From: an uncultured Prochlorococcus sp.
GTDB lineage: Bacteria > Cyanobacteriota > Cyanobacteriia > PCC-6307 > Cyanobiaceae
Reading direction: 5' to 3'
DNA: 64,000 bases
NCBI GenBank assembly: GCA_902563335.1
Contig: CACEWU010000003.1
Span: forward strand, 1-64,000
Shown: piece by piece, positions 1-10,084 of the stretch
Layout: each line of letters starts with the position of its first letter
Position numbering within the stretch: the stretch's first letter is position 1
The notes under the pieces: generated by a model
Seen by the model: the letters and a program-made list of their open reading frames with translations, nothing else
Told to the model about the DNA's origin: nothing
Database searches by the model: none
Program-made: the position numbers and the translations under genes

Positions 1-1952
1 TACAAGGTGTGTCTAACAATTATGAGACTGATCTTATTTATCCCCTTGTTCAAAAGGCGGCAGCCTTGGCAGGAATTGACTATCATAAAGTTGACATTAA
101 GCATCAAACATCTCTCAAAGTAATTGGTGATCATTCAAGGGCAGTTACTCAATTGATTAGCGATGGAGTTCTAGCAAGCAATTTAGGACGTGGGTATATA
201 TTGCGACGACTTCTACGACGTGTTATCCGTCATGGTCGATTAATTGGGATTAATCGACCTTTTCTGAGAGAAATTGGACAATCAGCAATTGAGTTGATGC
301 AGTCAGCTTTTCCTCAATTGTTAGAAAGACGTGAAGTGATTCTGGATGAGTTACAACGTGAGGAGGCTCGTTTTATGGAGACATTGGAACGTGGAGAGAA
401 GTTGTTGGCAGATGTTCTTCTAAGCCAACCAAAGGAAATCACTGGTGATCAGGCTTTTGAATTGTATGACACTTATGGGTTTCCACTAGAACTTACGCAA
501 GAAATAGCTCAAGAGCATGGCCTAAATGTTGATGTAGTTAGTTTTGAAAAAGCTATGGAGGAACAGCGACAAAGAGCTAAAGCTGCCAATATTAATATTG
601 ATCTTACGCTGCAAGATGCAATTGACAATATTGCCGTAAAAGCTGAGGAAACTATTTTTAGGGGTTACGATTCTTTAGAACATAGAAGTTGTATTAAAGC
701 ATTAGTTGTCAATGGGAATCCAGCTCAAAAAGCTGAGGTTGGAGATCAGGTTCAGGTAATTCTTGAATCTACTTCTTTTTATGGAGAGGGCGGTGGTCAA
801 ATTGGGGATTCTGGTGTGCTGTTGAAGACAGATATTAATAGTCAGAACTCTTTAATACAAATCGACTCTGTTAGCCGAAATAGAAATATTTTTGTTCATA
901 GCGGCTTTATAAAGAATGGGATTTTTCATGTTGGTGACTTGATTCTTGCTCGGGTAGATGTTACTTGTCGATATCGTGCACAAGTGAATCATACGTCTAC
1001 ACACTTGTTACAATCGGCTTTAAAAAAGGTTGTAGATCCTGGAATTAGTCAGGCTGGCTCTTTAGTTGATTTTGATCATTTGCGTTTTGATTTTCATTCT
1101 TCTAGGCCTGTGACATCTTCAGAATTAGTGGATATTGAAAATTTAATCAATACTTGGATTGCTGAAGGGCATATGCTTCAAACTCAGCATATGGAAATTG
1201 ATGCAGCAAAAGCTGCTGGTGCTGTTGCGATGTTTGGTGAGAAGTATAGAGATGTGGTACGTGTTGTAGACATACCAGGGGTTTCAATGGAGCTTTGTGG
1301 TGGAACTCATGTGACTAATACTTCGCAAATAGGTGTATTTAAAATTGTCTCAGAAACTGGAATTGCCTCGGGTATTCGTCGTATTGAAGCAGTAGCAGGG
1401 CCTGCTGTTTTTGATTATTTAAATGAAAGAGATGTAGTTGTAAAAAAACTCAGTGAACGATTTAGAGCTCAACCTAATGAGATCTTACAGAGAGTGATTG
1501 CTTTACAGAATGAGCTTAAACAGGTCACCAAATCTCTTAAGTCCACTCAAGAAGAATTGGCCTCTTCAAAAGTATTAGCTTTATCAAGTCAAGTAACTGT
1601 AATTGGGAGTAGTCAATTGATAGTCAAACGTATTGATACTATTGATGGTGGTGCGTTACAGAATGCTGCACAAGGATTAGTGGAGAAACTTGGTGTTAAT
1701 TCCGGAGTAGTCCTTGGAGGGCTTCCAGATATAGGTGATAAAAATAAAGTAATTCTTGTAGCTGCTTTTGGCTCGGAGCTTATTTCCAGTGGCTTACAGG
1801 CAGGAAAGTTTATTAGTGAAATAGCTAAATTGTGTGGAGGAGGAGGAGGGGGTCGACCTAGTCTTGCTCAAGCAGGTGGTAAAGACTCTAAGGCACTTGA
1901 TGGTGCATTAGATGTGGCCAAAGAACAACTTATTTCCGCACTGTCAGAATAA
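1..1952 (+). CDS. alaS: Alanine--tRNA ligase, 5' end missing
   Basis: Charges tRNA-Ala with alanine in the cytoplasm and hydrolyses mischarged Ser/Gly-tRNA. The frame is open to the window edge (first full codon at base 3), so the GTG at base 9 used by the ORF track is an internal Val codon and most of the catalytic domain lies outside. Visible: the end of the aminoacylation domain with GDHSRA (about residue 40) and RGYILRRLLRR, the editing domain with zinc-type motifs HTSTH (about 328) and CGGTH (about 428), then a DHHA1-type C-terminal domain ending in a glycine run GGGGGGRPSLAQAGG. The gene converges on speA with only 2 bp between stop codons. Confidence 0.97.
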   Translation, partial: QGVSNNYETDLIYPLVQKAAALAGIDYHKVDIKHQTSLKVIGDHSRAVTQLISDGVLASNLGRGYILRRLLRRVIRHGRLIGINRPFLREIGQSAIELMQSAFPQLLERREVILDELQREEARFMETLERGEKLLADVLLSQPKEITGDQAFELYDTYGFPLELTQEIAQEHGLNVDVVSFEKAMEEQRQRAKAANINIDLTLQDAIDNIAVKAEETIFRGYDSLEHRSCIKALVVNGNPAQKAEVGDQVQVILESTSFYGEGGGQIGDSGVLLKTDINSQNSLIQIDSVSRNRNIFVHSGFIKNGIFHVGDLILARVDVTCRYRAQVNHTSTHLLQSALKKVVDPGISQAGSLVDFDHLRFDFHSSRPVTSSELVDIENLINTWIAEGHMLQTQHMEIDAAKAAGAVAMFGEKYRDVVRVVDIPGVSMELCGGTHVTNTSQIGVFKIVSETGIASGIRRIEAVAGPAVFDYLNERDVVVKKLSERFRAQPNEILQRVIALQNELKQVTKSLKSTQEELASSKVLALSSQVTVIGSSQLIVKRIDTIDGGALQNAAQGLVEKLGVNSGVVLGGLPDIGDKNKVILVAAFGSELISSGLQAGKFISEIAKLCGGGGGGRPSLAQAGGKDSKALDGALDVAKEQLISALSE

Positions 1953-1954
1953 TT

Positions 1955-3946
1955 TTATTCATGTAAGTAGGTACTTTGTCGTAGGCTTGTTTCAAGGTGA
2001 TCCATTAATTGTTGTGCATCACTAATCTTCAAGGTACCTCCTTGAATAGCAGATTCGCTTGCTATTCGAAGTCTTTCTAGTAGTAGCTCGGGATCATGTT
2101 CCATTGCTTGAAGAACATCTGATTTTGTATTACATCGAACTACATTATCTAATTTGTAACCCCCATTATTTCTGAGTTTAATATGGACAGCATTTGTGCT
2201 GCCAAATAAGTTGTGTAAATTCCCCATAACTTCTTGATAGGCTCCTCCTAGAAATAATCCGATGAGGTATTGTTCATCTCTTTTGAATTTGTGCAGTTCT
2301 AGTAGTTGTTTTAGATCTCCATTATCTATAAAACGTGAAAGCTTGCCATCGGAATCACATGTTAGATCTGCAAAGTGACCTAGTTGACTTGGCTTTTCAT
2401 CGAGCCTATGAATTGGTAAGACTGGGAATAATTGTTCAACTGCCCAGGTGTCAGGAGCTGATCGAAATATTGATAAGTTTGCATAATATGTCTCTGCTAG
2501 GGCGGATCGGAGTTCTTTGAGTTCTGTGGGGATCATGTCTTCACTTGGTAGACGTTCAATTAACGCTTTTGCACAGGCCCAGGTGAGTTGCTCGGCTATG
2601 GCTCTATCAGGTAGTGCAAGATATCCCAATCGAAATGCATTTAAAGCATCATCTTTGAATTTGAGAGCATCATTCCAGGCTTCTTGAAGTTTTGAACAAT
2701 CAATGTGTGACTCTTTCGATATCTTTTGAATGCTATTTAGTGTCTCTCTAAGATTTTTTACTATTAGACATTCGTTTTCTTTTACTTTAGGTATGTCTGA
2801 AGGAACTGAGCTAGTACCTAGTACATTGAAGAGAAGAACAGAGAAGTGACTAGAGATTGCTCTTCCGCTTTCGCTAATCAAGGTGGGGACTTCAATGTTA
2901 TGAAAGGAACAGGCCTCTTGTACCGTTGCTACTACATCATTGGCATAATTTTGAAGGGAATAGTTGGTAGAAGCTGATGTTGTAGTTTGACTGCCGTCAT
3001 AGTCGATTCCTAACCCACCTCCTACGTCAAGGTAGCCCATTGGTGCACCAAGACGATTTAATTCTACGTAGATCTTCCCCGCTTCTTGTAAAGCGTCTTT
3101 GTGAATGGCAATGTCATTGACTTGACTGCCAACGTGGAAGTGCAAGAGTCGAAGCTCATTTATAAGATTCGCTGTACGTAGTTTTTCTAAAGTTTGTAAA
3201 ATATCTGGTACAGATAAGCCGAATTTGGCTGTTTCACCAATTGATGTTCCCCAGCGTCCACTGCTACGACTAGATAGCTTTGCGCGTATACCAATTAAGG
3301 GAGCAGCTCCAAGCGTTTTGCTTGCCTTGATTATTCTTTCAACTTCGTCTGGTTGTTCAATAACGACGACAGGTTGTCGACCAAGTTGCCGCGCTAAAAT
3401 AGTTGTTTCTATATAACGTTGGTCTTTATAACCGTTACATATCAGAAGAGCGTTGGGGTCTTCTATGAGCGCTAATGCGATTAAGAGTTCAGCTTTGCTG
3501 CCGGCTTCTAAGCCAAAGTGAAAATGTCTACCATATTTCATAACTTCTTCTATGACATGGCGTTGTTGATTGCATTTGATTGGGAAAACACCTTGGTAGT
3601 TACCCTTGTAGTTGTATTGTTGAATTGCGTTGTTAAATGCTTTGTGTAAACGTTTTAATCTGTCATTAAGAATGTCATCAAAACGGATTAATAGAGGCAG
3701 TTTGAGATTGCGTCCCTCTAGTTCTTTAACTAAAGCCAATAAGTCAAGACTTTCTCCTTGTGGACCTTGTGGATGCACAGTGATATGACCAAGTTGATTA
3801 ATAGAGAAATAGCCTTCTCCCCATCTATCAAGACCGTACAAATTAGAACTGTCTTTCACAGTCCATTGATTGCTAAGTGCTGAGAGACCAGTTTCTTTCA
3901 AAATCGATGTGCTGTATTCAGCATTTAATGGTGGCGATAAAGACAA
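1955..3946 (-). CDS. speA: Biosynthetic arginine decarboxylase
   Basis: PLP enzyme converting arginine to agmatine, the first step of putrescine/spermidine synthesis. At 663 residues it has the normal size of the SpeA family. Seen: the PLP-lysine region GVFPIKCNQQRHVIEE (about 120-135), HFHVGSQ (about 270), the phosphate-binding DVGGGLGIDYDG (about 305) and the C-terminal domain typical of fold-III decarboxylases. The track start is a TTG codon at 3946; no nearby upstream ATG is in frame, so this start is plausible but a slightly different non-ATG start cannot be excluded. It is divergent from ndk across about 100 bp and convergent with alaS. Confidence 0.95.
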   Translation of the reverse strand: MSLSPPLNAEYSTSILKETGLSALSNQWTVKDSSNLYGLDRWGEGYFSINQLGHITVHPQGPQGESLDLLALVKELEGRNLKLPLLIRFDDILNDRLKRLHKAFNNAIQQYNYKGNYQGVFPIKCNQQRHVIEEVMKYGRHFHFGLEAGSKAELLIALALIEDPNALLICNGYKDQRYIETTILARQLGRQPVVVIEQPDEVERIIKASKTLGAAPLIGIRAKLSSRSSGRWGTSIGETAKFGLSVPDILQTLEKLRTANLINELRLLHFHVGSQVNDIAIHKDALQEAGKIYVELNRLGAPMGYLDVGGGLGIDYDGSQTTTSASTNYSLQNYANDVVATVQEACSFHNIEVPTLISESGRAISSHFSVLLFNVLGTSSVPSDIPKVKENECLIVKNLRETLNSIQKISKESHIDCSKLQEAWNDALKFKDDALNAFRLGYLALPDRAIAEQLTWACAKALIERLPSEDMIPTELKELRSALAETYYANLSIFRSAPDTWAVEQLFPVLPIHRLDEKPSQLGHFADLTCDSDGKLSRFIDNGDLKQLLELHKFKRDEQYLIGLFLGGAYQEVMGNLHNLFGSTNAVHIKLRNNGGYKLDNVVRCNTKSDVLQAMEHDPELLLERLRIASESAIQGGTLKISDAQQLMDHLETSLRQSTYLHE

Positions 3947-4051
3947 GCAATGAAGGAAATCTAACGGGTGTTGTTTTCGATACCGTTGTTTTGCTTGCCA
4001 AGAGGGCAGCTGGCCGATAACGATGGCCAGATAGTGATTTTTTCATTTTTC

Positions 4052-4507
4052 ATGACTGTTGAAAGGACGTTTGTAGCAATTAAGCCCGATGGGGTGCAGA
4101 GAGGTTTGGTTGGTGAGATTTTGAGCAGATTTGAACGTAAAGGGTTCAAGCTGATTGCGCTCAAGCAAATAATTCCTAGCCGTGATTTGGCTGAAAAGCA
4201 TTATGGAGTTCATAGTGAGCGTCCATTTTTCGCGGGTTTGGTTGATTTCATAACAAGTGGGCCTGTGGTGGCAATGGTTTGGGAAGGTGAAGGAGTTATT
4301 TCTAGTTCTCGTAGGCTTATAGGTGGTACTAAGCCGTTAGAAGCTGAGCCAGGAACAATTCGTGGTGATTTGGCAATGAATATTGGCAGAAATGTCATTC
4401 ATGGTTCAGATGGACCTGATACGGCTGCTTTTGAGATATCTCTTTGGTTCAATTCAGAAGAATTGAATAATTGGATTCCTGCTGATCAAGTTTGGCGTGT
4501 GGAGTAG
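4052..4507 (+). CDS. ndk: Nucleoside diphosphate kinase
   Basis: Transfers gamma-phosphate between NTPs and NDPs through a phosphohistidine, balancing nucleotide pools. I start it at the ATG at 4052 ([18 protein letters not shown]), giving 151 residues, the standard length of the family; the ORF track extends 28 codons upstream to 3968 with residues that match no NDK N-terminus. The active-site segment [12 protein letters not shown] (His near residue 117) and the nucleotide-binding KPDGVQRG are intact. No clear Shine-Dalgarno precedes the start. Its neighbours are unrelated housekeeping genes. Confidence 0.96.
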   Translation: MTVERTFVAIKPDGVQRGLVGEILSRFERKGFKLIALKQIIPSRDLAEKHYGVHSERPFFAGLVDFITSGPVVAMVWEGEGVISSSRRLIGGTKPLEAEPGTIRGDLAMNIGRNVIHGSDGPDTAAFEISLWFNSEELNNWIPADQVWRVE

Positions 4508-4570
4508 CACACACACGTAAAGATCTTGGATCAGCTTATATAGTTTTTATTTAAAATAAATTATGATTGA

Positions 4571-5680
4571 TTAGTCATTAAAACGACTCCAATCGAATTT
4601 TCCTAGAAGAGAAGATTCTTCATTTTTTATTTTTTCATTACAAATACATTTGGCGAGTAATTCAGCTGTAATGGCGGCTAAAAGAACTCCATTACGGTAA
4701 TGCCCAGTTGCAAGCCAAAGTCCATTTAATGATGAGGAACCTATTATGGGTAATTCATCTGGGGTGCAGGGTCTGAATCCCCACCAACGTTCCATGTGAG
4801 GCCATGCATTCGCACATGGCAGTAATGAATGTATACCTTTTTGTAGTTTTTTTTGTCCTGCAGGAGTCAGCCCTTCACTAAACCCAGCTTCTTTTTCACT
4901 AGTTGCTCCAACGACTATTAGTCCATCGTCTCTTGGAACTAAATAGGTACCTGGTCCAAAGACAATTCTTTGGAAAGCATTTTTCGGACCTTGAATAGAT
5001 AACATTTGTCCTTTTACTGGAAAGACAGGAATCTCTTTTAGTAATTGATTGCTCCAAGCGCCACTACATAGCACCGCTTGATTCCCATGAAAAGTCTCAA
5101 TATTCCCTTCTGCATTTCGAATTTGAACACCATGAAAATCTTTATCATTTTTTATTAGTTTGAGTACTTCAACCCCTTCTTCAAAATGGACGCCTAATTC
5201 AACACATGCTTTTTCAAGCGCACGCATTAGTTGTCGTCGATTATCTATTTGCCCATCTTCATGGAAAAGCAATCCAGTAGTCCATTCGCAAGCTATACCA
5301 GGGATTTCCCTTTCCAGTTCTTTTCTATTTAAAGCTTGTCCGGAGAGGACTGTTGGATATGCATTTCTTTCTTGATGATTTAGAAATGGAACGACAATTC
5401 CACAACGTTTTAATCCACAGTTTATGCCACTATTACTTTCTATAGTTTCAACCCATGTAGGTATTCGATCAAGACTTAATTGACCGAGCTTTAAAAGGTC
5501 TTCATCAAGTCCCTCTGCATGTGGTGCAAGCATCCCAGCAGCGACAAAACCAGCAGCTTCACTTCTCCGACGACTTAGAACGGCAATATGCCTTCCTTTC
5601 AGAGCCAGCTCGTGCGCAATTGTTAGACCCATCAGTCCTCCACCAAGAATTAGTAAAGGGTCTTTGTGCAAAAGATTCAT
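4571..5680 (-). CDS. thiO: FAD-dependent glycine oxidase (ThiO-like)
   Basis: DAO-superfamily flavoprotein; ThiO oxidises glycine to dehydroglycine for the thiazole ring of thiamine. The 369-residue protein begins with the Rossmann FAD motif LILGGGLMGLTIAHE, followed by VAAGMLAPHAEG, which is characteristic of ThiO, and ends with GWWGFRP-like RWWGFRPCTPDELP and ATGHYRNGVLLAA, the usual C-terminal FAD contact. Many genomes label this dadA-like amino-acid dehydrogenase; the ThiO assignment rests on the AGMLAP and GHYRNG motifs. ATG start at 5680; divergent from gatB. Confidence 0.85.
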   Translation of the reverse strand: MNLLHKDPLLILGGGLMGLTIAHELALKGRHIAVLSRRRSEAAGFVAAGMLAPHAEGLDEDLLKLGQLSLDRIPTWVETIESNSGINCGLKRCGIVVPFLNHQERNAYPTVLSGQALNRKELEREIPGIACEWTTGLLFHEDGQIDNRRQLMRALEKACVELGVHFEEGVEVLKLIKNDKDFHGVQIRNAEGNIETFHGNQAVLCSGAWSNQLLKEIPVFPVKGQMLSIQGPKNAFQRIVFGPGTYLVPRDDGLIVVGATSEKEAGFSEGLTPAGQKKLQKGIHSLLPCANAWPHMERWWGFRPCTPDELPIIGSSSLNGLWLATGHYRNGVLLAAITAELLAKCICNEKIKNEESSLLGKFDWSRFND

Positions 5681-5778
5681 CGTGGTGGCTTTATTAGGGC
5701 TGACAATTACTGTTTAAGGTCATATTTAGGTTCTCTGCACGGTTATTCCATAGGATTTAGAAATCTATTTTGATTGTG

Positions 5779-7254
5779 ATGTCCGGATCCGATGCTGCAT
5801 GGGAAGCCGTAATCGGCTTAGAAACACATGTTCAGCTTGGTACTGATAGCAAGATATTTACTACGGCTTCTACAGCTTTTGGTGATCAGCCCAATACTCA
5901 TATTGATCCAGTTGTTTGTGGTCTTCCAGGCACACTGCCTGTTTTGAATCAGAAGGTGCTCGAGTATGCGGTTAAAGCAGCTATGGCATTGAATTTGAAA
6001 ATTGCGACGCACAGTAAGTTTGATAGAAAGCAATACTTTTATCCTGATTTACCAAAGAATTATCAGATCTCGCAATTTGATGAGCCAATAGCAGAAGAAG
6101 GTTGGATTGAGGTAGAAGTAGCGGAGAAAGGGAAAGAGACTTATTTAAAAAAAATTGGCATAGAGCGCTTGCATATGGAAGAAGATGCTGGAAAGCTTGT
6201 TCATGGAGGGAGTGACCGTCTTGCTGGCTCAACTCATTCATTGGTCGATTACAACCGTGCTGGAGTTGCTTTAGCAGAGATCGTGAGCAAGCCTGATCTT
6301 CGGACAGGTCGAGAAGCATCCGAATATGCCTCGGAGATTCGCCGAATAATGCGTTATTTGGGAGTTTCTGATGGGAACATGCAGGAGGGTTCTTTACGTT
6401 GTGATGTCAATATTTCTGTTAGGCGTGGTCCAAATGCTCCTTTTGGGACAAAGGTTGAGATTAAGAATATGAATTCTTTCTCTGCAATTCAGAAGGCTTG
6501 TGATTATGAAATTCAACGTCAGATCAAAGCTTATGAAGGGGGTGAATTAGTCGTTCAGGAAACCCGTTTATGGGATGAAGCTAAGCAGCTTACAAAGAGT
6601 ATGCGTTTGAAAGAAGGAAGTAGTGATTATCGTTATTTTCCTGACCCTGACTTAGGTCCGATTGAAGTAACTGTTGAGCGTAGAGAAAGTTGGCGAGCTG
6701 AACTTCCAGAACTTCCTGCTTCGAAGAGACATCGCTATGCCTCTGAGTTTGGACTGTCTGTTTATGACTCTCGTGTACTTACAGATGAGTTGTCTATGGC
6801 GGAATATTTTGAGTGTGTGGTTTCTTTAGGTGCAAATCCAAAGACTGCATCTAATTGGATTACTGGTGATATCTCAGCACATGTCAATTCAAAAAAAATT
6901 AGTTTTTCCCAGCTTCCCTTTTTACCGCACCAGTTGGCAGAAATGGTTGAAATGATTGATACAGGAAAAATAAGTGGAAAGATCGCTAAGGAGATTTTGC
7001 CTGAATTGCTACTGAATGGTGGATCACCCAAGTCGATTGTTCAAGATCGTGGTCTTGGGATGATTAGTGATCCTTCTGTCATAACAGCAATTGTTGAAGA
7101 CCTCTTGGATTCTCACCCTAAGGAAGTTGAGGACTATCGAGGAGGCAAAAAGAAGCTTCAGGGATTTTTTGTTGGTCAATTAATGAAAAAGACAAGTGGT
7201 AAGGCTGACCCTAAACTGGCCAATCAGATTTTGAGCAAAAAACTCAATCAATGA
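5779..7254 (+). CDS. gatB: Aspartyl/glutamyl-tRNA amidotransferase subunit B
   Basis: Subunit B of GatCAB, which phosphorylates and amidates Glu-tRNA(Gln) (and Asp-tRNA(Asn)), the route to Gln-tRNA in cyanobacteria. I prefer the ATG at 5779 (MSGSDAAWEAVIGLETHVQL, 491 residues); the track start is a TTG three codons earlier and a GTG lies between them. Visible family signatures: IGLETHVQL, RKQYFYPDLPKNYQISQ, the metal/ATP region MEEDAGKL, and DVNISVRRG. A YqeY-like tail domain ends in KANPKLANQI-type sequence. The 3' end overlaps the convergent coaE by 7 bp. Confidence 0.97.
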   Translation: MSGSDAAWEAVIGLETHVQLGTDSKIFTTASTAFGDQPNTHIDPVVCGLPGTLPVLNQKVLEYAVKAAMALNLKIATHSKFDRKQYFYPDLPKNYQISQFDEPIAEEGWIEVEVAEKGKETYLKKIGIERLHMEEDAGKLVHGGSDRLAGSTHSLVDYNRAGVALAEIVSKPDLRTGREASEYASEIRRIMRYLGVSDGNMQEGSLRCDVNISVRRGPNAPFGTKVEIKNMNSFSAIQKACDYEIQRQIKAYEGGELVVQETRLWDEAKQLTKSMRLKEGSSDYRYFPDPDLGPIEVTVERRESWRAELPELPASKRHRYASEFGLSVYDSRVLTDELSMAEYFECVVSLGANPKTASNWITGDISAHVNSKKISFSQLPFLPHQLAEMVEMIDTGKISGKIAKEILPELLLNGGSPKSIVQDRGLGMISDPSVITAIVEDLLDSHPKEVEDYRGGKKKLQGFFVGQLMKKTSGKADPKLANQILSKKLNQ

Positions 7255-7898
7255 TTAGCATCTAAAAGAGACTTGATTTGATCGATCCATGCATTTTTTT
7301 TACCTGTGTTGTCAATTACGACGTCTGAAAGACTGCTTTTTAGAGCTTGAGGCCATTGAGCTTGAATCAGTGAATGAGCATGCTCTTCTTCAATCTTATC
7401 TCTTGACATAAGCCGTTGTAATTGCTGCTGAGGAGAGCAACTTACTAGCCAGATCTCACTGCATATTCCTGATAGATTAGCTTCGAATAACAGTGGAATA
7501 ATTAGAACTATAATTGGTACATGTTGCTTGGAAATTAAAGCTGCATGTAGTTTTTTTACTACTATTGGATGAATAAGTTTCTCTAGCCATAATTTTTCTT
7601 CTTTATTATGAAAAATAATTTTACTTAGCGCCAACCTGTTGATTGATATATTGCCTTTTTGATCATAAATAATAATTCTTTTTCCATAGCGATTTAAAAC
7701 CGTATTTGTAAGAGCTGTTCCAGGAGCGAGTGCTTCTCGCGCATATATATCTGTATCAATGATTGGTAAGCCTTCAATTTCTTGCAAGAAACGCCCAATG
7801 GAGCTTTTCCCACTAGCGATTCCACCCGTTAGTCCTATGCGCCGTTGTGACCCATGCCACCGTGGTAGTTGGGTTGGACTATGAAGTTCGCCGTTCAT
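7248..7898 (-). CDS. coaE: Dephospho-CoA kinase
   Basis: Last step of coenzyme A synthesis: phosphorylates the 3' hydroxyl of dephospho-CoA. The P-loop GLTGGIASGKSS and the DTDIYAREAL segment identify the family. The ORF track begins at 7955, but that version would overlap argJ; the ATG at 7898 (MNGELHSPTQLPRWHGSQ) gives 216 residues, close to the usual 200-210, and leaves 23 bp between the divergent coaE and argJ starts. Convergent overlap with gatB at the 3' end. Confidence 0.93.
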   Translation of the reverse strand: MNGELHSPTQLPRWHGSQRRIGLTGGIASGKSSIGRFLQEIEGLPIIDTDIYAREALAPGTALTNTVLNRYGKRIIIYDQKGNISINRLALSKIIFHNKEEKLWLEKLIHPIVVKKLHAALISKQHVPIIVLIIPLLFEANLSGICSEIWLVSCSPQQQLQRLMSRDKIEEEHAHSLIQAQWPQALKSSLSDVVIDNTGKKNAWIDQIKSLLDANH

Positions 7899-7921
7899 AG
7901 CGCAGGATGAGGGAGTGAATT

Positions 7922-9178
7922 TTGCTTTCGACGGTTTTGAGCCCCTCGGCTTCATCTCTATGGTCTCCTATCTCTGGTGGCATAACCGCTCCAGAGGGCT
8001 TCCAAGCTGCTGGAATACATGCAGGTTTGAAACAATCTCAAAGGGCTGATTTAGCTCTTTTGCTTGCGCCATCCGGGGCTGTTTGTGCAGGCACTTTTAC
8101 CCAATCATTGACTAGGGCTGCGTGTGTTGATTTGTGCATTGAACGTCTACATGATTCTGGTTTCCGAGCACGCGCAGTTTTGATTAACTCAGGCCAGGCG
8201 AATGCGTGTACGGGAGATCGTGGTCGTATTGATAGTTTGCGAGTTACCAGTTTGCTTTCAGATCATCTTGGTTTAAGTGTGGATGAAGTTTTGATTTGCT
8301 CTACTGGTGTCATTGGGGTTCCTATACCTATGGATAAGTTGCTTGTTTCGTTAGGGCCTTTGGTAGAAGAACTAAATCATGAGGGAGGTTCATCAGCAGC
8401 TAAGGCAATTATGACTACAGATCTTGTTGATAAACAAATAGCTTTGAAGGCTGATTTAGGAGGCAGATGTGTTCGCTTAGGTGGAATGGCCAAAGGTTCT
8501 GGAATGATCCATCCAAACATGGGAACTATGCTGGCTTATTTAAGTTGTGATGCAGGTATTCCTGTTGATGTATGGCGAGAGATGATTAAAAGAGTTGTAG
8601 ATAACTCGTTCAATTTAATTTCTGTAGATGGCGATACGAGCACTAATGATTCGCTCTTGGCATTTTCTGCTGGGCAGTCTTTGGATAGTAAATATTGGCC
8701 TATATTAGAAGATGGACTCTTATTGTTATCTCAGTATCTTTCTAAGGCTATTGTGAGAGATGGAGAGGGAGCTAATTGTTTATTAGAAGTTCAGGTTGAA
8801 GGAGCGAAAAGTTTTAATGATGCAAAATTGATTGCTCGTACAGTCTCCAGTTCACTTTTGGTTAAGACAGCTCTGCATGGCTGTGATCCAAATTGGGGTC
8901 GAATAGTTGCAGCTGTAGGACGATCAGGTATTAGTTTTAGATTAAGTGAGTTGTCAATTTGGTTAGGTCCCTACCAATTAATGCATGGTGGTGAGCCTTT
9001 AAAGTTTGATTATGATGCAGCTTCTAATTATATGAAAGAGCGTTTTCAAGGTGCCTATCTAGTTGATGATTCTGTTTGTATTCGTCTAAAAGTTGGTGAT
9101 GGTTTTGGCAGTAGCTTTGCTTGGGGATGTGATCTCTCAGATGAATATGTACGAATTAATGCCGACTACACAACTTGA
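7922..9178 (+). CDS. argJ: Bifunctional ornithine acetyltransferase / N-acetylglutamate synthase
   Basis: Recycles the acetyl group in cyclic arginine biosynthesis by moving it from N-acetylornithine to glutamate. Seen: SPISGGITAPEGFQAAG at the N-terminus, LINSGQANACTG, and the autoprocessing site region AKGSGMIHPNMGTMLAYL. The Thr nucleophile of the MATML consensus is kept, but the residue before it is Gly here instead of the usual Ala. 418 residues is normal. No ATG is available: start is TTG at 7922 or TTG at 7937. The C-terminal NADYTT is the family ending. Confidence 0.96.
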   Translation: MLSTVLSPSASSLWSPISGGITAPEGFQAAGIHAGLKQSQRADLALLLAPSGAVCAGTFTQSLTRAACVDLCIERLHDSGFRARAVLINSGQANACTGDRGRIDSLRVTSLLSDHLGLSVDEVLICSTGVIGVPIPMDKLLVSLGPLVEELNHEGGSSAAKAIMTTDLVDKQIALKADLGGRCVRLGGMAKGSGMIHPNMGTMLAYLSCDAGIPVDVWREMIKRVVDNSFNLISVDGDTSTNDSLLAFSAGQSLDSKYWPILEDGLLLLSQYLSKAIVRDGEGANCLLEVQVEGAKSFNDAKLIARTVSSSLLVKTALHGCDPNWGRIVAAVGRSGISFRLSELSIWLGPYQLMHGGEPLKFDYDAASNYMKERFQGAYLVDDSVCIRLKVGDGFGSSFAWGCDLSDEYVRINADYTT

Positions 9179-9328
9179 AAGTGTGATAATTCAAATCTAT
9201 TGGTATGACTGAATTATTTTTGCTGTTGTGAGAAAAATGTGATTTATTAAGCATCTTTAGAAGAGCTAAAGGGGAGTGAAAATGTTTGCACCCTCTTTAA
9301 ATCAGTTTGATTTTAGTAACTATTTATT

Positions 9329-10084
9329 TTAAAAATTTTGACTTTGTTTTGATAAAAGCTTTGATTTCATTTCTTGAAATTCAGAATCACTAAGTACTCC
9401 TTCATCAAGTAGTTTTTTTAATTTCATAAGTTGATCGGTAATATCAGTTTCTGGAGCAGATGAAGGAGATTGTGATGAGATACCGCCGATACCGCCAATC
9501 ATGACGCCACCTGCTTTTGCTCTTTTTTCTTCCATATCTCTTATTCTTCTCTTTTCTTCCCATGCTTGTTCTTCCATTTGTGAATGCTTGTATGCCTCTG
9601 TTGCAATTTTTGATTGAGGAAAGACTTCAATATTTAAGGGCTCTCCATCTTTTTGTTGATTAGATTTAAAAGATAGTGTTGAGCCGCATAATCCTGGCCA
9701 TATGTTTTCATGAACTTCAGCATCTTTTAGATCTTTCCATTGAAAATCTTTCATCGTGTAACCACCTAATATTCCCCTTTCCATAAGAATAACCCTTGAA
9801 TTTGTTACTCCAAAGACTTGCCTTCTTGATAACAATGCAAAAGGTCGAGTATCAATACCCTGTTCAATTATTGTTTCATCTTTCATGAGAGTATCTTTAA
9901 ACTTTGAGTAGGATTTTTCAGCTCTTTTATCTCCACCTGTGAAAACCATTTTGTACCACCAACCAAGAAATAAAATTGCAAATATATAGCCAAATGCTCC
10001 TCCTCCAAAAATAGCAATTATTATGCTTGTCAAGATAAGCAGGACAATAGGAGTACCTATAAAGGCGTACCAGATTCCCCACAT
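9329..10084 (-). CDS. Membrane-anchored PH-like/SHOCT domain protein
   Basis: Function unknown. I begin at the ATG at 10084 (251 residues); the track uses a TTG five codons upstream. The order is: a long hydrophobic hairpin at residues 1-45 (about two membrane segments with a GGGAFGY turn), a short basic region, a beta-rich PH-like (bPH) segment around 60-150 with SRRQVFGVTNSRVILMERG, a charged helix rich in E/K/R, and a C-terminal SHOCT module LMKLKKLLDEGVLSDSEFQE. SHOCT tails usually sit on membrane or oligomeric proteins. No operon partners; flanked by spacers with repeated TGTGAT hexamers. Confidence 0.7.
   Translation of the reverse strand: MWGIWYAFIGTPIVLLILTSIIIAIFGGGAFGYIFAILFLGWWYKMVFTGGDKRAEKSYSKFKDTLMKDETIIEQGIDTRPFALLSRRQVFGVTNSRVILMERGILGGYTMKDFQWKDLKDAEVHENIWPGLCGSTLSFKSNQQKDGEPLNIEVFPQSKIATEAYKHSQMEEQAWEEKRRIRDMEEKRAKAGGVMIGGIGGISSQSPSSAPETDITDQLMKLKKLLDEGVLSDSEFQEMKSKLLSKQSQNF

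Noticed and set aside
3968-4051. Upstream extension of ndk in the ORF track
   Set aside because: 28 additional residues that match no NDK; the ATG at 4052 gives the standard 151-residue enzyme.
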